DNA of 64,000 nucleotides from Halicephalobus mephisto (GCA_009193035.1 SWDT01000122.1:236875-300874); one strand, 5' to 3'. Numbered from the stretch's first letter, positions 43,815 through 56,790 are shown. Program-made: numbers and translations. The notes: a model not told the origin generated them from the letters alone.

Positions 43815-45916
43815 TATTCGAAGGAATTGAAAATGGAATCGACGGAGGAACAAATATAGCCACTATTTTACACGTCAACTTTAAAAGTGAAGTTTATGTC
43901 AATATCCTAGAAACCGTCCAATTATCCAGTCCCTGAATAGACATAATTAAAACCCAAATGTTAGTGATTTGAGTCATTTTGAGCTTTTTAATCTCTCTGT
44001 AATAAAAACTCATAGATATTTATTATCTGCAAAATCAAGGGAAGAAAACATTAAAAATATTAAAAGAAATAATCTGAAATTTCACATGAATTCATTTTAA
44101 AAATTATTATAAATTCATCTTAGTATAGAAGTTTGGTACAGAAAATTATAATTACTTTGAGATTTTTATAGAAAGCATCTAATATAAAGTAATCAGTCCC
44201 ATAGATTCTGACATGGAAACCAGAATTAAAGAATAATTTTAAAGATTTCGGATTTTCAATTTCGAAAGTTGATGAATATACCAAATTAGATTGAATAAAT
44301 TTTCTCAAAATGTTATCTACTTTTCGAGATCTTCAACTTATCCTTGGACAATAACTTCGATATTCGCTTTTTGAGGTAATTTTTTGATGATGACCAAAAT
44401 TAGTTCTTCTACCCATAATTTTAGTCTGATATGATTTGATGTCGTTCCTCATGGTAATCCATATAATACTTTCAGAGCCATCAAAGCATACGAAATCCTG
44501 ATTCAGCACGGATCATCTGAATTATAATAATCAATGATGAAGATTGATAAACTTCGAAATTTCTCTTCAGAAGTTAGTGTTTACAGAAAATTAAAGATTT
44601 TAAGAGATAAATATTGCTAAACAACTAAATCAGATGGGCTTGATTTAATCAAAGAACAATATAAATTCAGAATTCCAAATCTCTGTATGTTTAAGATCAA
44701 CTTTCGAGTTTGATTTTAGATTTTGAATATATGGATTTAATTATCCTGTGCAAGCTTTTTGCTCATTTCCAATGGTATATAAAGTGTCGTCTTATGGTTT
44801 CATGTAAGATAGTGCAGAGTTACATATGAGGGTTGTTGAAACAATTTAAATTAAATCAACCTGGAATCCTTCAGAATAATTCAAATCAAACGTCATTAGA
44901 ACTCTAGTATGATTCATAACAAATCAAGTTTAGATTTTCTTGGAAAATTTACCCTTAACCAAATCAGGTTAGATATTTTTAAAAACTTCAGATCAGAAGA
45001 AACTAGAACTTTCCAAAATCATTTTCACTATACTGAGACCTTTTGTAATCCAAGTCAGAGAAATACAGTAATATTGTCCATCAAATAATTTACGTGGTTT
45101 TTAATTATGTTTTCATCTCGTGCTTGTTGTGCAAAGAACTTCCGTTGCTTCCTTATCCTCTTGTCACTGCTTGATAACGCAGTTCAGTAATTACGTTTTT
45201 ATAACCAAATCAATACTCGTATTTGCAAACAAGATTACAATTCTCTAAATATATTTTTTAAGAGAAATTAGGTTCCCCATCATTAAAAAAACAAACCAGT
45301 TTAAAAACTTAAGGACACTAGATGGCGACAAAATAATCTGAATATCACAAATATCAGTATTCTAGCAAGCTCAAATGCAATTGAAGAACGTTTAGAATTT
45401 CTCATTTCTGACGGCATAAAACGATATAGTTTATTTCTACAGTAATTGAATTTTATTTTCGGGTATTTTTAAACGATAAAAAGTGGTTTTTGGTTATGTT
45501 TGAGAGCTATTTTTTAATGCGATCAAGTTTTAGAATCTTGAAAGTTTTACTTTTTGCTACACTGAAATTCTAGGATCATGTGAAGTTCATATTTGTTGTA
45601 TGAATATTTCAGTGTTCTGTGAAAAATATATTTTTTGTCTTGAATTTTTGCAGCTCTGCCAAGCCTACTTTTTAGCATACTCATTCGAAGCCTCCCAGAA
45701 GACCTATTTTAATCGTACTTCAATTTTCGAACTTCTTTAAAAACAAACTTTGGTTTCTCAAAAATACCGAAAAATTATAGAAATAAAGTTCAGCTACTGT
45801 AGAAATAAACTATAATTTTATATTGATGATGAATTTCCGTCAAAAATTACATGAAATTTTACCCGCATGGGAGTTATCTGTTCGGTGTTATTACTGTAAC
45901 AGCTTTTGCGTCATCC
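43815..45916. other. Intergenic, no supported gene
   Basis: AT-rich DNA with no coding stretch beyond chance length, no clear tandem array and no tRNA. It contains the promoter of the chemoreceptor at its left edge. Confidence 0.6.
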
Positions 45917-47700
45917 TCATATAACTGCAACCAGGAAGGAAACAATTATTGCTGTTAAACTGTAACAAGTTGCTTCATTTGATCTCCGGTCAACGGCATC
46001 TGTTCCAATTCCGTTTGTGTATTCGGCAAAGTCTATCGGAACAAGATCTGAAAAGGAAATGTAAACAATGTTGTAAAAGGAACGGGATGGCTGGACTATT
46101 AGGATTAGGAGCGAAAAGTGAAACTAAAAAACCGAAATCGGATAATGAAAAGATGAGAATTTTTTCGGAAGTTCCGAAATCAATCTATTCTAGAAGTAAA
46201 CCAATTAGAACTAGTTTATCGTAAAAGTGCTTTTGAATCGTAAGCCATATTATGGACAATTTGAGGATAATCTCCTGAATTCGCACGCGCAGGTTATAAT
46301 ATTTAAGATTTTATAACTCAACGCTGCTCCCAGTGAAGTATTTGCGATGTAGTACTGACATCAACGTTGTTCAAACTTCTAATCGAGTACCTATTTGTCA
46401 GATGTAGAAGCATATCTACAAATAAACAATTCGATACATGGCGTACATACAAGCTATGATATTCAAGGTTGTATAACTTCCAACTCTGCTTTGTTTGCAG
46501 TACTTACAAAGTACATTTCGTATCAGAGTTAGTTGAGCTTCTAATAGAGTACCTGTTTGCAAAGTTTAAGCTAATATCCACAAGCACTTAACTCGATATA
46601 TAACGCTAATGAAAGCTTTGATATGTGAGATTCTACATGTTTAGCAATGTTTTTCTGAACTATTTACAGAATAGATTTGACATTGCCGTGTTTCGAGTTT
46701 TCGAATAAATGGCCATTTCCTAAATCTAGAAGTAAGTTCACAAACAGACAATCAATTTAATATGTAGAGCGGAAAACTGTCAATAGTAAAGTTAATACTA
46801 TTAAACCAGTAATATTTCAAACACTGACCCTGTTCATCGTCCATATCCGCCTCTCCAGCTACATTCAGATCTTCTTCCAATGCTGCAGGGAACATAACAT
46901 TCGCTGGTACCGGTCTCGAATGCATTTTTCCACCGTCATCATCGGAATCTGGGTATTCGTAATCGAGGAAAGGATTGTGCTTCAACATCGTCAATGAAGA
47001 CAATAGAGGACTCAATGGGCCATTTGAAGAGTCGTCTACTTGAGTTCTATCTCTGAGCTTATTACAGTAGTCCTCAAAGCAGACGCAATGCTTTCCTTTC
47101 CCATCTGGTTCCAACCAACAACCCGCGGTCACCTTGTTGAGAGCAACATGTTCCGTAGTGAGAAGACAAAAGGCATTAGCAGTCACATTGTTCCCGTCCT
47201 CGACTGAAAATAGATTTTAGATGATAATAATCATTTATCATGGTCTGTCAGACTACCAAGGCAAACTTCATACGATGCTTTGTAAAAAAACAGAATATTT
47301 ATCGCAGAATTTTTAAAAAATCTACTTGGTTGCGAATTTTTAGACCCCTCCAGTTAAGACCGAAAATTGTGATATTTTGTGTTTACCTAGTCGTATAAAG
47401 TTCCAAAAACATCTAGTAGATGTTCAATAATTCTAGAATATTACGTGGTATCTGTGATTTTACCCAAAAGCCGTAATCCGGCGAATTATTGGTATATTGC
47501 AAATTACGTGGATTAGGATAATTGTTTTCTAACTCATTTTAATTTCAAAGTCGAAACTTACAAATCAAACAAGCAGCTCCTGTGCAAAACTTGTCCTGCG
47601 TGCAATCTTTATTCGTAGGACCAGTATCGAAACACTCGAAGCATTTGATCGCTTGACTCAACAATGGAAGAACAAGGAAGAGTAACACGTGATAATACAT
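45917..47700 (-). CDS. ET/Ly6-like cysteine-rich protein with GPI-type C-terminus
   Basis: Three exons in phase on the minus strand: 47700-47562, 47203-46829 and 46047-45917; 214 residues. A signal peptide (MYYHVLLFLVLPLLSQA) is followed by a three-finger-like cysteine module: CFECFDTG, CTQDKFCTGAACL, AFCLLTTEH, GCWLEPDGKGKHCVCFEDYC ending in the diagnostic C-N pair. This matches the nematode ET module/Ly6 pattern. A long acidic linker follows (DYEYPDSDDDGG, EADMDDEQ). The last exon supplies small residues and a hydrophobic end (LTAIIVSFLVAVI then stop), typical of a GPI-anchor signal. I placed the last exon by phase: donor CAGG|GTCAGT joins acceptor TTTTCAG at 46048 to give a clean GPI tail. 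Reading through the donor instead ends in repeat DNA. Intron 2 carries satellite-like monomers. Likely a cell-surface protein; partner unknown. Confidence 0.8.
46310..46800 (-). repeat. Diverged 160-170 bp monomer array, cluster 3 (intronic)
   Basis: About three monomers with CTTCTAATCGAGTACC (46377) and CTTCTAATAGAGTACC (46536), spaced about 159 bp, in the same orientation as the 29930-30400 cluster. Confidence 0.7.
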
Positions 47701-47876
47701 TCGGTTTGCTGAAACTCGACCTCGACTATAAAAGCTTTGTACATGATGAATATAAATCTCGCCTTCATAGAATTCAAAAAATTGCCGTCGGCAGAACGCA
47801 AATTATCTCAATTTAGCTTCAGGGAAAATTGCCACATTGGATGAACAAAAAAGTTTCCACTTGAAGCTTCGAACAA

Positions 47877-50212
47877 ATGGCCGAATTTGGTGAGAAAAAA
47901 TATGTAAACGTGCCAGTCCGCGTCGAAAAGGAACTTGAAAGGTCAAATCGGGTAAACAGGGTGTACTGAGGAAATGTGGGAATTCAAAAAACAGACCAGG
48001 TTGTTCTAGCCTAGATCTGAGACAGAGGATGGTCCCACATGATGTCAAACACAATAACTCAATTCAAGGTTAATGTTTTTTGACACTATCAAATGAAGTT
48101 TATTGTTTCCTCATGTATTATATATATAGATATATATATACATATATATACATACATACATACATACATACATACATACGTACATACATACGTACATACG
48201 TACATACGTACATACATACATACATATATGTATATGTATATATATATATGTATAAAAGTATTCGAAAATCATTGAGAACTAAATTAAGAGTACTAGAGTT
48301 ATCATTCGTGTCAAGACTAAAGATGAGCGTTTATATTTGCTTCTTTAATAAGAATTTAAAAGAATAAGCTATATCACTAAATCTTGATCTCGACGCGAAT
48401 GATGATTTTTTAAATTTTAAAACGCTGTAACTCTGTTCGAGCTTATTATTTTTTGGTAATCTTTTTCCAAAACGAAGCTGATACCTTCCTTTATCCCATG
48501 ACTACTAAAAGTTTAACTTTATTTGAAGCAGAATAAAAATAAATAGATCAAGCTTTATTCGCGGTAGGACCAAAGTCTAACAACTTAGTTTGACCTCTTA
48601 ATTTTCGAGACAGTATACTGGAATTCGATCTTTATATAACCTCCCCGAATACTTTATAAAATCACCTCAAATTAACAATCAAATCCGCTCAGACTAAACC
48701 TTTTTCCATTTTGTCTGCAAAAAAAGAAACCATTTTTGCATCATTTCCAGTTGGTCTCTTGCAGCTGGGACATTTGGGGGATTGACGAAATATGAGAAGA
48801 TTCAACCATCCAAAAATTTGAGGAACTCAAAAAGTGTCAATATTACTCTTCGGTAAATTCGGAATTTTTATAGCAAAATCTACTGTCATATGTTATGAGA
48901 TATATGAACTAAAGAATTTCGATAAACGTGGAAATTTGTAAAAGTTTACATTTTTCAAGGACCGTTTTTAAATAACATAATGAGGGATTGAGTTTTGGAG
49001 CACTTGTCTGGTTAAGTGGATGTTAGAATTGTCCATCAACGGATGAGTTGATGAGTAATTACTTATTGGTGGGTCGAACGGTGGAATTATAAAAATATTA
49101 ATTTCCGTCCAAAACATTGAAGTTTTTTAATTTTGTTTACTTTTAAGATTATTGCAGATTTAATTATCTGTGTAAAAAATAATTCAATTTTACGTGAAAT
49201 TGAACGAAAATAAAAACCAATAAAAAGTAAATTTTTTTTCATTTATTTTTGAATTGAAAATTTTTTTGGAACAATTCAAAATTGAAGTTCCGTTTTTGAA
49301 GAAAAATGGAAATTCAGTTTTAATATTACAAAATTCCATCACCCAAATATAATTTGTTTTTTAATTTCGATTAAAAATTTTCCGATTTTTATATTTTTAG
49401 AATCAACAGAGTAAAATAATTATCTATGTAAAAAAACCAATTTTACGGGAAATTTAACAAAAATTAAAAAATTTCAATGATTCCTGGATGGAAAATTTAT
49501 TTTATTTTTAAATTAATAAGTACATTTTGTTTCTAAAAATTGACAAAGAAATTTTTCTCGAAAATAATTTTTGATTACGGAATCTGGAAGTACGCTGTCG
49601 ATCAGATTATTTTAAAAAATATTTAAAGAACCAAAATTCAAAAATATTACTTTTTGGTTTTAATTTTAAGCAAAAATGATAGTTTTTAAATAATAAGTGG
49701 TTGTTTTTTTCACAGGTTTTCTGGAATGATACTTAATTGAATGGAATCAACGCATAAGAGTTCTTGATTATAGTTTTCACATTATTTGAGTCTAATTGAG
49801 TACAATCGATGATAGAATTGTATTCCAACAGAAGATTGATTCTAATTAAATGTAATCAACGTGTTTAGACTACTTTTGTTTCCAGTTAAAAAGGTATTAG
49901 TACGTTGATTACATTTAGTTAAAATAAATCTTCTATTGGAATACAATCCTGCCATCTATTGCACTCAGTTAGACTCAAATAATGTGAAAACTATGATCAG
50001 GAACTCTTATGTGTTGATTCCATTCAATTAAGTATCATTCCAGAAAACCTGTGGAAGGAAAACAAAAACTACCAAGTACTGAGGGATCAGAAAGGAATAG
50101 TGTCCTCTCGAGCGCTAATTCCCGCTTTTGTCCCACTCTAGTAACAAATCGAGAAGAGGAGCTGTCCATAAACAGGAGGAGGGAACTCAGTAAACTCATC
50201 CCGAAAAAATAA
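47877..50212 (+). CDS. Tentative three-exon gene; last exon starts at a MITE edge
   Basis: Three exons join in phase: 47877-47941, 48751-48852 and 50044-50212; 111 residues. Exon 1 reads [20 protein letters not shown]; exon 2 (after CATTTCCAG, before GGTAAAT) reads [18 protein letters not shown]...; exon 3 is hydrophilic and ends [10 protein letters not shown] with AATAAA overlapping the stop. Phases agree at both junctions (2 and 2). The exon 3 acceptor ATTCCAG lies inside the terminal inverted repeat of the element at 49711-50053. Weak points: the first donor (AG|GTCAAA) is unusual, exon 3 is also open on the minus strand, and I recognise no family. The start is 176 bp from the divergent ET/Ly6-like gene. 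Confidence 0.38.
48119..48255 (+). repeat. (TACA)n/(TA)n microsatellite
   Basis: TATATA followed by about 17 TACA/TACG units and then TATATG. The alternating His-Thr-Tyr-Ile frames over it are repeat artefacts. Confidence 0.95.
48302..48402. mobile_element. Short inverted-repeat element (ATCATTCGTGTC...)
   Basis: Ends TTATCATTCGTGTCAAGACTAAAGAT and ATCTTGATCTCGACGCGAATGAT are imperfect inverted repeats around a loop of about 55 bp. Half-copies (TTGGTCTCGACGCG, CGTGTCAGGACC) occur near 2874, 16170, 16331 and 16665. Confidence 0.55.
49711..50053. mobile_element. 343-bp hairpin MITE
   Basis: Left end CACAGGTTTTCTGGAATGAT and right end ATCATTCCAGAAAACCTGTG are exact inverted repeats. The arms pair over about 150 bp each, including CTTAATTGAATGGAATCAAC and GTTGATTCCATTCAATTAAG, around a centre near 49885. 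No clear target duplication. Confidence 0.88.
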
Positions 50213-51220
50213 ATACTTTGGAGAAGAAAAAACAAGAGAACTGGCTAATTCAAATGAAAGTTGGTTTGATTGACCAAATTCAAAGAAAAAATTATTTGAA
50301 CGATCGTAGTTTAATGAGAAACCGGAATTAATCCTACATTTACAAAAAAGCGGAAATAAGTGTTTTTATGGAACTTTCTTGACATTAATTTTTAGGATTT
50401 TTTTGGAAATTCCGGAATTTTCAGTTTTGAAGAATTTTAAACTTTTTAGATTTTGGAAAATTTTAAAAAAAGTTTCAAAATATTTCATAAAGATCTTGAA
50501 GGTTTAGAAATTCCTCAATAAAATCTGAAAACTTCAACATCTTCAAAAATTTTTAAATATTCTAAAAAGTTAAAAATATTTATAAATTTTGAAAGATTCT
50601 AAAAATTTTATAAAATTATAAAAATTATTGAACTTAGAAATTTTTGAAATTTTAGAGATTTTAGAAAATTTAAAATTTTAGAGATTTTTGAAAATTTTAG
50701 ATTTTAGAGATTTTAGAGATTTTAGAAAATTTTAGATTTTAGAGATTTTTGAAAATTTTAGATTTTAAAGATTTTTGAAAAGTTTCAGTATCTTTTAATA
50801 TGTTCTGGAAAGTTTAACAAGATTTTTTAAAAAATGCTAGGGACCTTTGGAGAGTTCTGAAAACTAATATAAAATTCCGAAAAAAAGCTAATTTTTAACG
50901 AGATTCAGGAAGTACTGAGACGTTCGTATGGGATTTTACAAAGCTTCAGAATCTTTTATCAAATCTTAGGAACTTCTAAAAATTTCGCAAAAATTATATT
51001 TTTATAAAAAAAATAAATCCGAATTTTCAAATACACGCATTTTTGAAAATAAGTCTTATTTCAAAAAAAAAAACAAAAATTGAATAAATTTGACATGCCA
51101 CCAAGAAAAAAGCTGTTGTTTTGTTTTTATGTCAATTTCTCATTTTTTAACACTGCTTGACTTTCAAAAAAGAAAAAAGACGTAACCAAAGCAGAGAAAT
51201 CTGACTTGTCGAACATGTAC

Positions 51221-51617
51221 ACACAAAAAAAGCGTAATTTTTAACAAAGTAACAAATGTAAACCGTCATTATTATTTTTTAATTTTCGTCAAAATACTAA
51301 ATATTCATAAAAATATGATAATTGTATTATATTTCGTAATTATTAAAAACCAAAAATTACGCTTTTTTGTAATCTTAATGCAACTATACATTAAATCTGA
51401 TATATCTGATGCATCAGACCTGTTTCAATGTATAGATATATCATATACAATCCATCGGTAATAACAGAAAAAAAGCGTAACTTTTGGTTTAGTAACAAAT
51501 GCAAACCGTCATTATTATTTTTTAATTTTTATCACAAATGTCAAATATTCACAAAAATATAACGATTGCATTATATTTCGTAATTTTTACAAAACCAAAA
51601 ATTACGCTTTTTTGTAT
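51221..51617 (+). mobile_element. Composite double-palindrome element, copy D
   Basis: Two palindromes beginning AAAAGCGTAATTTTT / AAAAGCGTAACTTTTGG and ending AAAATTACGCTTTTTTGT, joined by a linker with TATCTGATGCATCAGACC and AATCCATCGGTAATAACAG. Confidence 0.78.
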
Positions 51618-51839
51618 AGAGTTCGTCGTTGCAAAATTGCCCTATCATGAAAATGAGAAAAACACTTTTATGAAATTGCTTCAATATGAGATTAAAGGGT
51701 TTTTGAGACGACATTTTTGATTTTATATAATTAGAAAAATTTTTATCGGACATTAGAATGTTTCAGAAATTTCTATGAGATTCTAAAAAGTTTGAAAAAT
51801 TTTTCATTGGATTTCGGAGGATTTTATGAGATTCTTGGG

Positions 51840-52180
51840 AGTTCTAAAAACTTTTATGAGATTTCGGAAATGTTCAAAATGTTACTAAATTGTAGAAAAT
51901 GTTGAATATTTTTATGAGATACTGTAAATATTCGAGATTTTACTGGATTCTAAGGAGTTCTAAAAACTTTTATAAAATTTGGAAATGTTACTAAATTGTA
52001 GAAAATGTTGAATATTTTTATGAGATACTGTAAATATTCGAGATTTTACTGGATTCTAAGGAGTTCGAAAAGCTTTTATAAAATTTGAAAATGTTCAAGA
52101 TTTCACTAAATTGTAGAAAATGTTGAATATTTTTATGAGATACTGTAAATATTCGAGATTTTCATTAGATCTTAGGAAAT
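51840..52180 (+). repeat. Tandem repeat, about 105-bp unit
   Basis: A unit containing TTGTAGAAAATGTTGAATATTTTTATGAGATACTG occurs three times (near 51890, 51995 and 52110). Confidence 0.85.
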
Positions 52181-52440
52181 TCTAAAAATATTCCAAAAAT
52201 CCTCATGAAATTCAGAAAAACTTCAAAGACTGTAAATCTTCCAAATCTTTTATTAAATCCTAAAAAATCCCCTAAAAATTCCTAAAGAATTCTAATTTGA
52301 TAAATTAAAAATTAAAAATAATTTTAAAAGTATCTCAACGAGAATTTTTATAAATTTATGTTTAAAAACAATTTCAAAATTTTTAAAAAATTAAAATGAT
52401 TACAAAAATAAATTTTTCAAAGTAATTTCAAGATTAAAAA

Positions 52441-52998
52441 TTAAAAAATTATGGATAAAAGATGAAATTGGAATAATTAGTATAGTGAATTCGCGAAGAC
52501 GGTCCATGAAAAACCAATATTTTGATCAAATACTACTAATGCAAATCCAGGAATGTCATTTGTTGACTGACGAAAGCAATATCAAACAAAAACTTTTTTA
52601 ATAATCAAATTCAGAACACAAATTAAAAAATTATGGATAAAAGATAAAAGATAAAATTGGAATCATTATAGTGAATCCGCGAAGATGGTCCATGAAAAAC
52701 CAATATTTTGATCAAACATTACGAAAGCAAATCCAGGAATGTCATTTGTTGACTGACGAAAGCAATGTCAAACAAAAACTTTTTTAATAATCAAATTCAG
52801 AACAAAAATTAATAAATTATGGATGAACGATAAAATTGGAATCATTAATATAGTGAATCCGCGAAGATGGTCCATGAAAAACCAATATTTTGATCAAACA
52901 CTACTAATGCAAATCCAGGAATGTCATTTGTTGACTGACGAAAGCAATATCAAACAAAAACTTTTTTAATAATCAAATTCAGAACAAAAATCAAAAAG
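52441..52998 (+). repeat. Tandem repeat, about 184-bp unit, three copies
   Basis: GAATGTCATTTGTTGACTGACGAAAGC recurs at about 52551, 52737 and 52919. Each copy also has GTCCATGAAAAACCAATATTTTG. Copies are over 90% alike by eye. Confidence 0.92.
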
Positions 52999-53392
52999 TT
53001 AAGCAATTTTTTCATGATTAATTAACGCAAACGATCTCACAGAATGACATTAAACCGTGTCGTAAGTCACAAATTATTCAAAAAAAATTCAAGTTTCAAA
53101 TAGCTGTAATTCAACGAATACTGGAAAGATTTCTTCCGTTAGTTTTTTATTGGGCTTACTCAAGCTTCCCATTTCGTTCGAAATAAAAAATTACGAAATT
53201 CGAAACGATTTTTATCGAAAAAAAAGTTCAAAATCCGGGGGATTTTTTCTGATTTTGAAAGCGCAACTTTGGAATTTTAAGATTCTGTTTCGAAGTTCAA
53301 TTAACTAGTTTCTAAAAAGTAAAAGTTGCTTTTTCATCTCAAGAAGCAAATTTTCAAGTTTTGAGGTTTTGTTCTTAAACTTCATTTGTTTA

Positions 53393-53700
53393 TAATTAAA
53401 AAGTGAAAAGTGTTCCCCGTATGTTAAAGAATAAATTTTTGATCTTGGCATTCTGTTCTAAAACTCACTTATTTATAAAAAGTGAAAAGTGTTCCCCGTA
53501 TGTTAAAGAATAAATTTTTGACCTTGACATTCTGTTACAAAACTTACTTATTTATAAAAAGTGAAAAGTGTTCCCCGTATGTTAAAGAATAAATTTTTGA
53601 CCTTGACATTCTGTTCCAAAATTCACTTATTTATAAAAAGTGAAAAGTGTTCTCCACGTACCAAAAAACAAATTTTTGACCTTGGCATTCTGTTTTAAAA
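53393..53700 (+). repeat. Tandem repeat, about 80-bp unit, four copies
   Basis: AAAAGTGTTCCCCGTATGTTAAAG recurs near 53407, 53484 and 53566, with a diverged fourth unit near 53644. Confidence 0.9.
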
Positions 53701-55856
53701 TTCAGCTATTCATTTTTAAGAAGGAAAAGTGTTCTCTATGGTATTCCTAACTATTTAATTATTAATTCTACAGTATTTCTCGACTAAAAATAAAATATAA
53801 AAGTCACATAAGCTTAGCAAAAAGAATCATGAAAACCCAATCGGTATTTACCAACTTACTGAGGTTGTAAAAAAAGTTTTTTATTAGGACAATCTGAATG
53901 GTTTTTTCTTCTTATTATTTCTGACTTCTTAATCCCGACTTGTGTCCCGAATGTAGTGGAATGGATCTTGTTTGATGGACAAACAGATTGTAGAAAATCC
54001 TTGCAAAATGGACGACTTCCGATTCCTTTCACTTTTTCCGAAGTTTGTTCTACTTGCAAAAGTCAAGAGGGAGAAGTGGATCAAACAACTCCTCTCAATA
54101 CAAATCTCCTCGTGGTCAATTACGATACAGCACTACTGGGAAGTGTTTTCGAGGAAGCAGATCTTTCACGAGGGACTTTGGAATAATACTTTAGGTGTTT
54201 TTTCGGAAAAAATCATTAATATTTATAAGATTAGAATCATGTGGAAAATTTTAGGATTCATTAAATTTCGAATGTTCAGAAATCACAAAAAATTCGAGAA
54301 TTTGTGGAATTTTAAAGAATTTAGAAACAATTTAAAATTTAATAAAAAATAAAAAATTTCAGAATTTAATAAAAAATCTTTAATTTTCTAAAATTCCATA
54401 AAAATAAAAAATTTCAGAATTTAATAAAAAAAATTTTAATTTTCTAAATTTCAGAATTTAATAAAAAAAATTGAAATTTTCTAAAATTCCATAAAAATTA
54501 AAAATTTCAGAATTTAATAAAAAAAATTTTAATTTTCTAAAATTCAATAAAAATTTCAGAATTTAATAAAAAATCTTTAATTTTCTAAAATTCCATAAAA
54601 ATTTTCTAAATTTTAGAATTTAATAAAAATTTGAAGAATTTTCCAAAAAATACAAAATTCTAAAATTTTAAACAATATTGAACAAGTTTTTAAATCATCG
54701 CAGAATACGGTAGAGAAATAGCCAAGATTTAAAACATAAAATTCCGGAAATTTCTAAAAAATTCCAAATATTTATATCGAAAAAATTCAAACAATTATTT
54801 CCGTTTTTTACAATAATATGATTTTAAAAAAAAATTATCCGGAACTGATTGGAAAAATTTTGTTCGAGATATCTTAGAAAAAGATAACTTTGAGACAACT
54901 ATCATCACGTAAAAGTTTTTCGAAAAAAATATGCAAAAAAAACGAGGGTCGATCAGTCAGACAGCTGCAAGATGGACGTCAACAAAATCCAAAAAAAAAA
55001 GTTCAAAAAAAAAATTCGAAAAAAATAAAAATTATTAAAAAAATTCAAAAAATAAAAATCCAAAAAAAAATTCAAAAAATCAAATTCCAAAAAAAATTCA
55101 AAAAAATTAAATTCCAAAAAAATAAAAATAAAAATTCAAAAAATAAAATTCTAAAATTTTTTTAAATTTTACAACTTTTTGTGAAATTTCAGACTTCAGA
55201 ATCTTTAATGAAATTTTGGGAAATTCAATGATTCTGAAAATCTTCAACGAATTTTGTAAAAAATTTCAAATTTCTAAAATTTCTGAAAATTTTCACAAAT
55301 ATCGATGAAGTTCTGGAAGATTCTGGAAATTTGTAGAAGATTGTTGAAAATTCCAGAATCTGCTGCAATATTTTGGAAGTTTATAAAACTATAAAAATCC
55401 CAAAAAAATAACGAATTTTCAGAAGCCTTTGCGAAATTCTAGAAGACCCTATAAATGTCTACAAACCTCCAGAAGTCCACACGAGATTCTGAAGTTCCTC
55501 AATTTTTACTTAAATTTTGTGAATTTTTATTAATTTAGTTTTTAAAAAGTTTTATAAAAATTATTTAATTGGATAAAGATCACCATACAGGATTAGACAG
55601 ATTACTCATAGACAATTAGGAATGCATTTCTGCGGATCAATTAGAACGAAGGATAAGAGAAATAAAGAGCACATGTCCATCCGAACTTGTTCAATCTTGC
55701 CAAATTGATCGCCGAAACAAAAAGAAGGTTTCACGTTTGCGTTCGTGCATCCGATCGAGTTCTTTTTTCAAAAGTCAGTCCGTCAGTGAGAAAAAGTGAA
55801 AAAAAGTGTGAAAAATGGACAAAATTTGGATTTTCCAAAAAAGAACAAAGAAACCA

Positions 55857-56790
55857 GTACTTTCCGTTATCAAAATTGAAACTCAAGGTTCGAGGTCAAA
55901 ATTTGGGTTTTTATGTTAAAAAACATCTTTGAATTTTTCTATTTCAAAAATCTGTTTCATTTAAATTAATAACTGAAAATTAGTTAAATTTTTTAAATTC
56001 AAAAATGATCCATGAGTTGCATTTTAACACGAAAAATTGGAATTTCGATCTTGAACACTAAGTTCCAATTTCGATAATACGAAACTCTGTCCTGTGTGTT
56101 ATCAAAATTGAAACTCAAGGTTCGAGGTCGAAATTTCGGTTTTTATGTTAAAAAACATTTTTGAATTTATTTATTTCGAAAATCTGTTTCATTTAAATTA
56201 ATAACTGAAAATTAGTTAAATTTTTTAAATTCAAACATGATCCATAAGTTACGGTTTAAGACGAAAAATTAGAATTTCGATCTTGAAAACTAAGTTCCAA
56301 TTTCGATAATACGCAGCACAGGACAGAATTTCGTATTATCAAAATTGAAACGTAGAATTCAAGATCGGAATTCTCATTTTTCGTGTTAAGATACAACATA
56401 AATTATTTTTGGATTCAGAATATTCAAATATCAAGTTTTAACTGTCAATTTACATAACATAGAACAAGTTTTCGAAATAATAAAAAGTCTATAAAAGTTA
56501 TTATAACGTAAAAATCTCAAAATTCGACTTCGAATCCTGAATTCTAACTTTGACAATACGCAACACGGACTACAGTACTTTATTCATCAAAATCGAAACT
56601 CAAAATTCAAAATCGGAATTCTCATTTTTCGTGTTAAGACACGATTCATAAATTACTGTGACTCGAGAAATCCAAATATCCGATTTTATAAACTTAAATG
56701 AAAAAATATTTTACAGTAAGAAAAAACCATATGTTTTAACACGGAAAATTAGAATTTCGATTTTGAATTTTGAGTTCCAATTTCGACAGT
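55857..56790 (+). repeat. Four tandem palindromic units of about 230 bp
   Basis: Each unit opens with TTATCAAAATTGAAACTCAAGG or a variant and closes with its complement TTCCAATTTCGATAATACG, so each is itself a hairpin. Units start near 55866, 56099, 56334 and 56576. The same palindrome core occurs once near 9670-9880 and within the hairpin at 18364-18864. Confidence 0.82.

Noticed and set aside
45949..46224. 91-residue plus-strand frame with RKCKQCCKRNG, at first considered a receptor tail
   Set aside because: It overlaps, antisense, the GPI-tail exon and intron of the ET/Ly6-like gene, whose phase and hydrophobic end fit much better.
48080..48367. Tyr/Ile/Thr-rich 95-residue frame
   Set aside because: Translation of the TACA microsatellite.
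54890..55165. Lys/Asn-rich 91-residue frame
   Set aside because: Made of AAAAATTC-type simple repeats.
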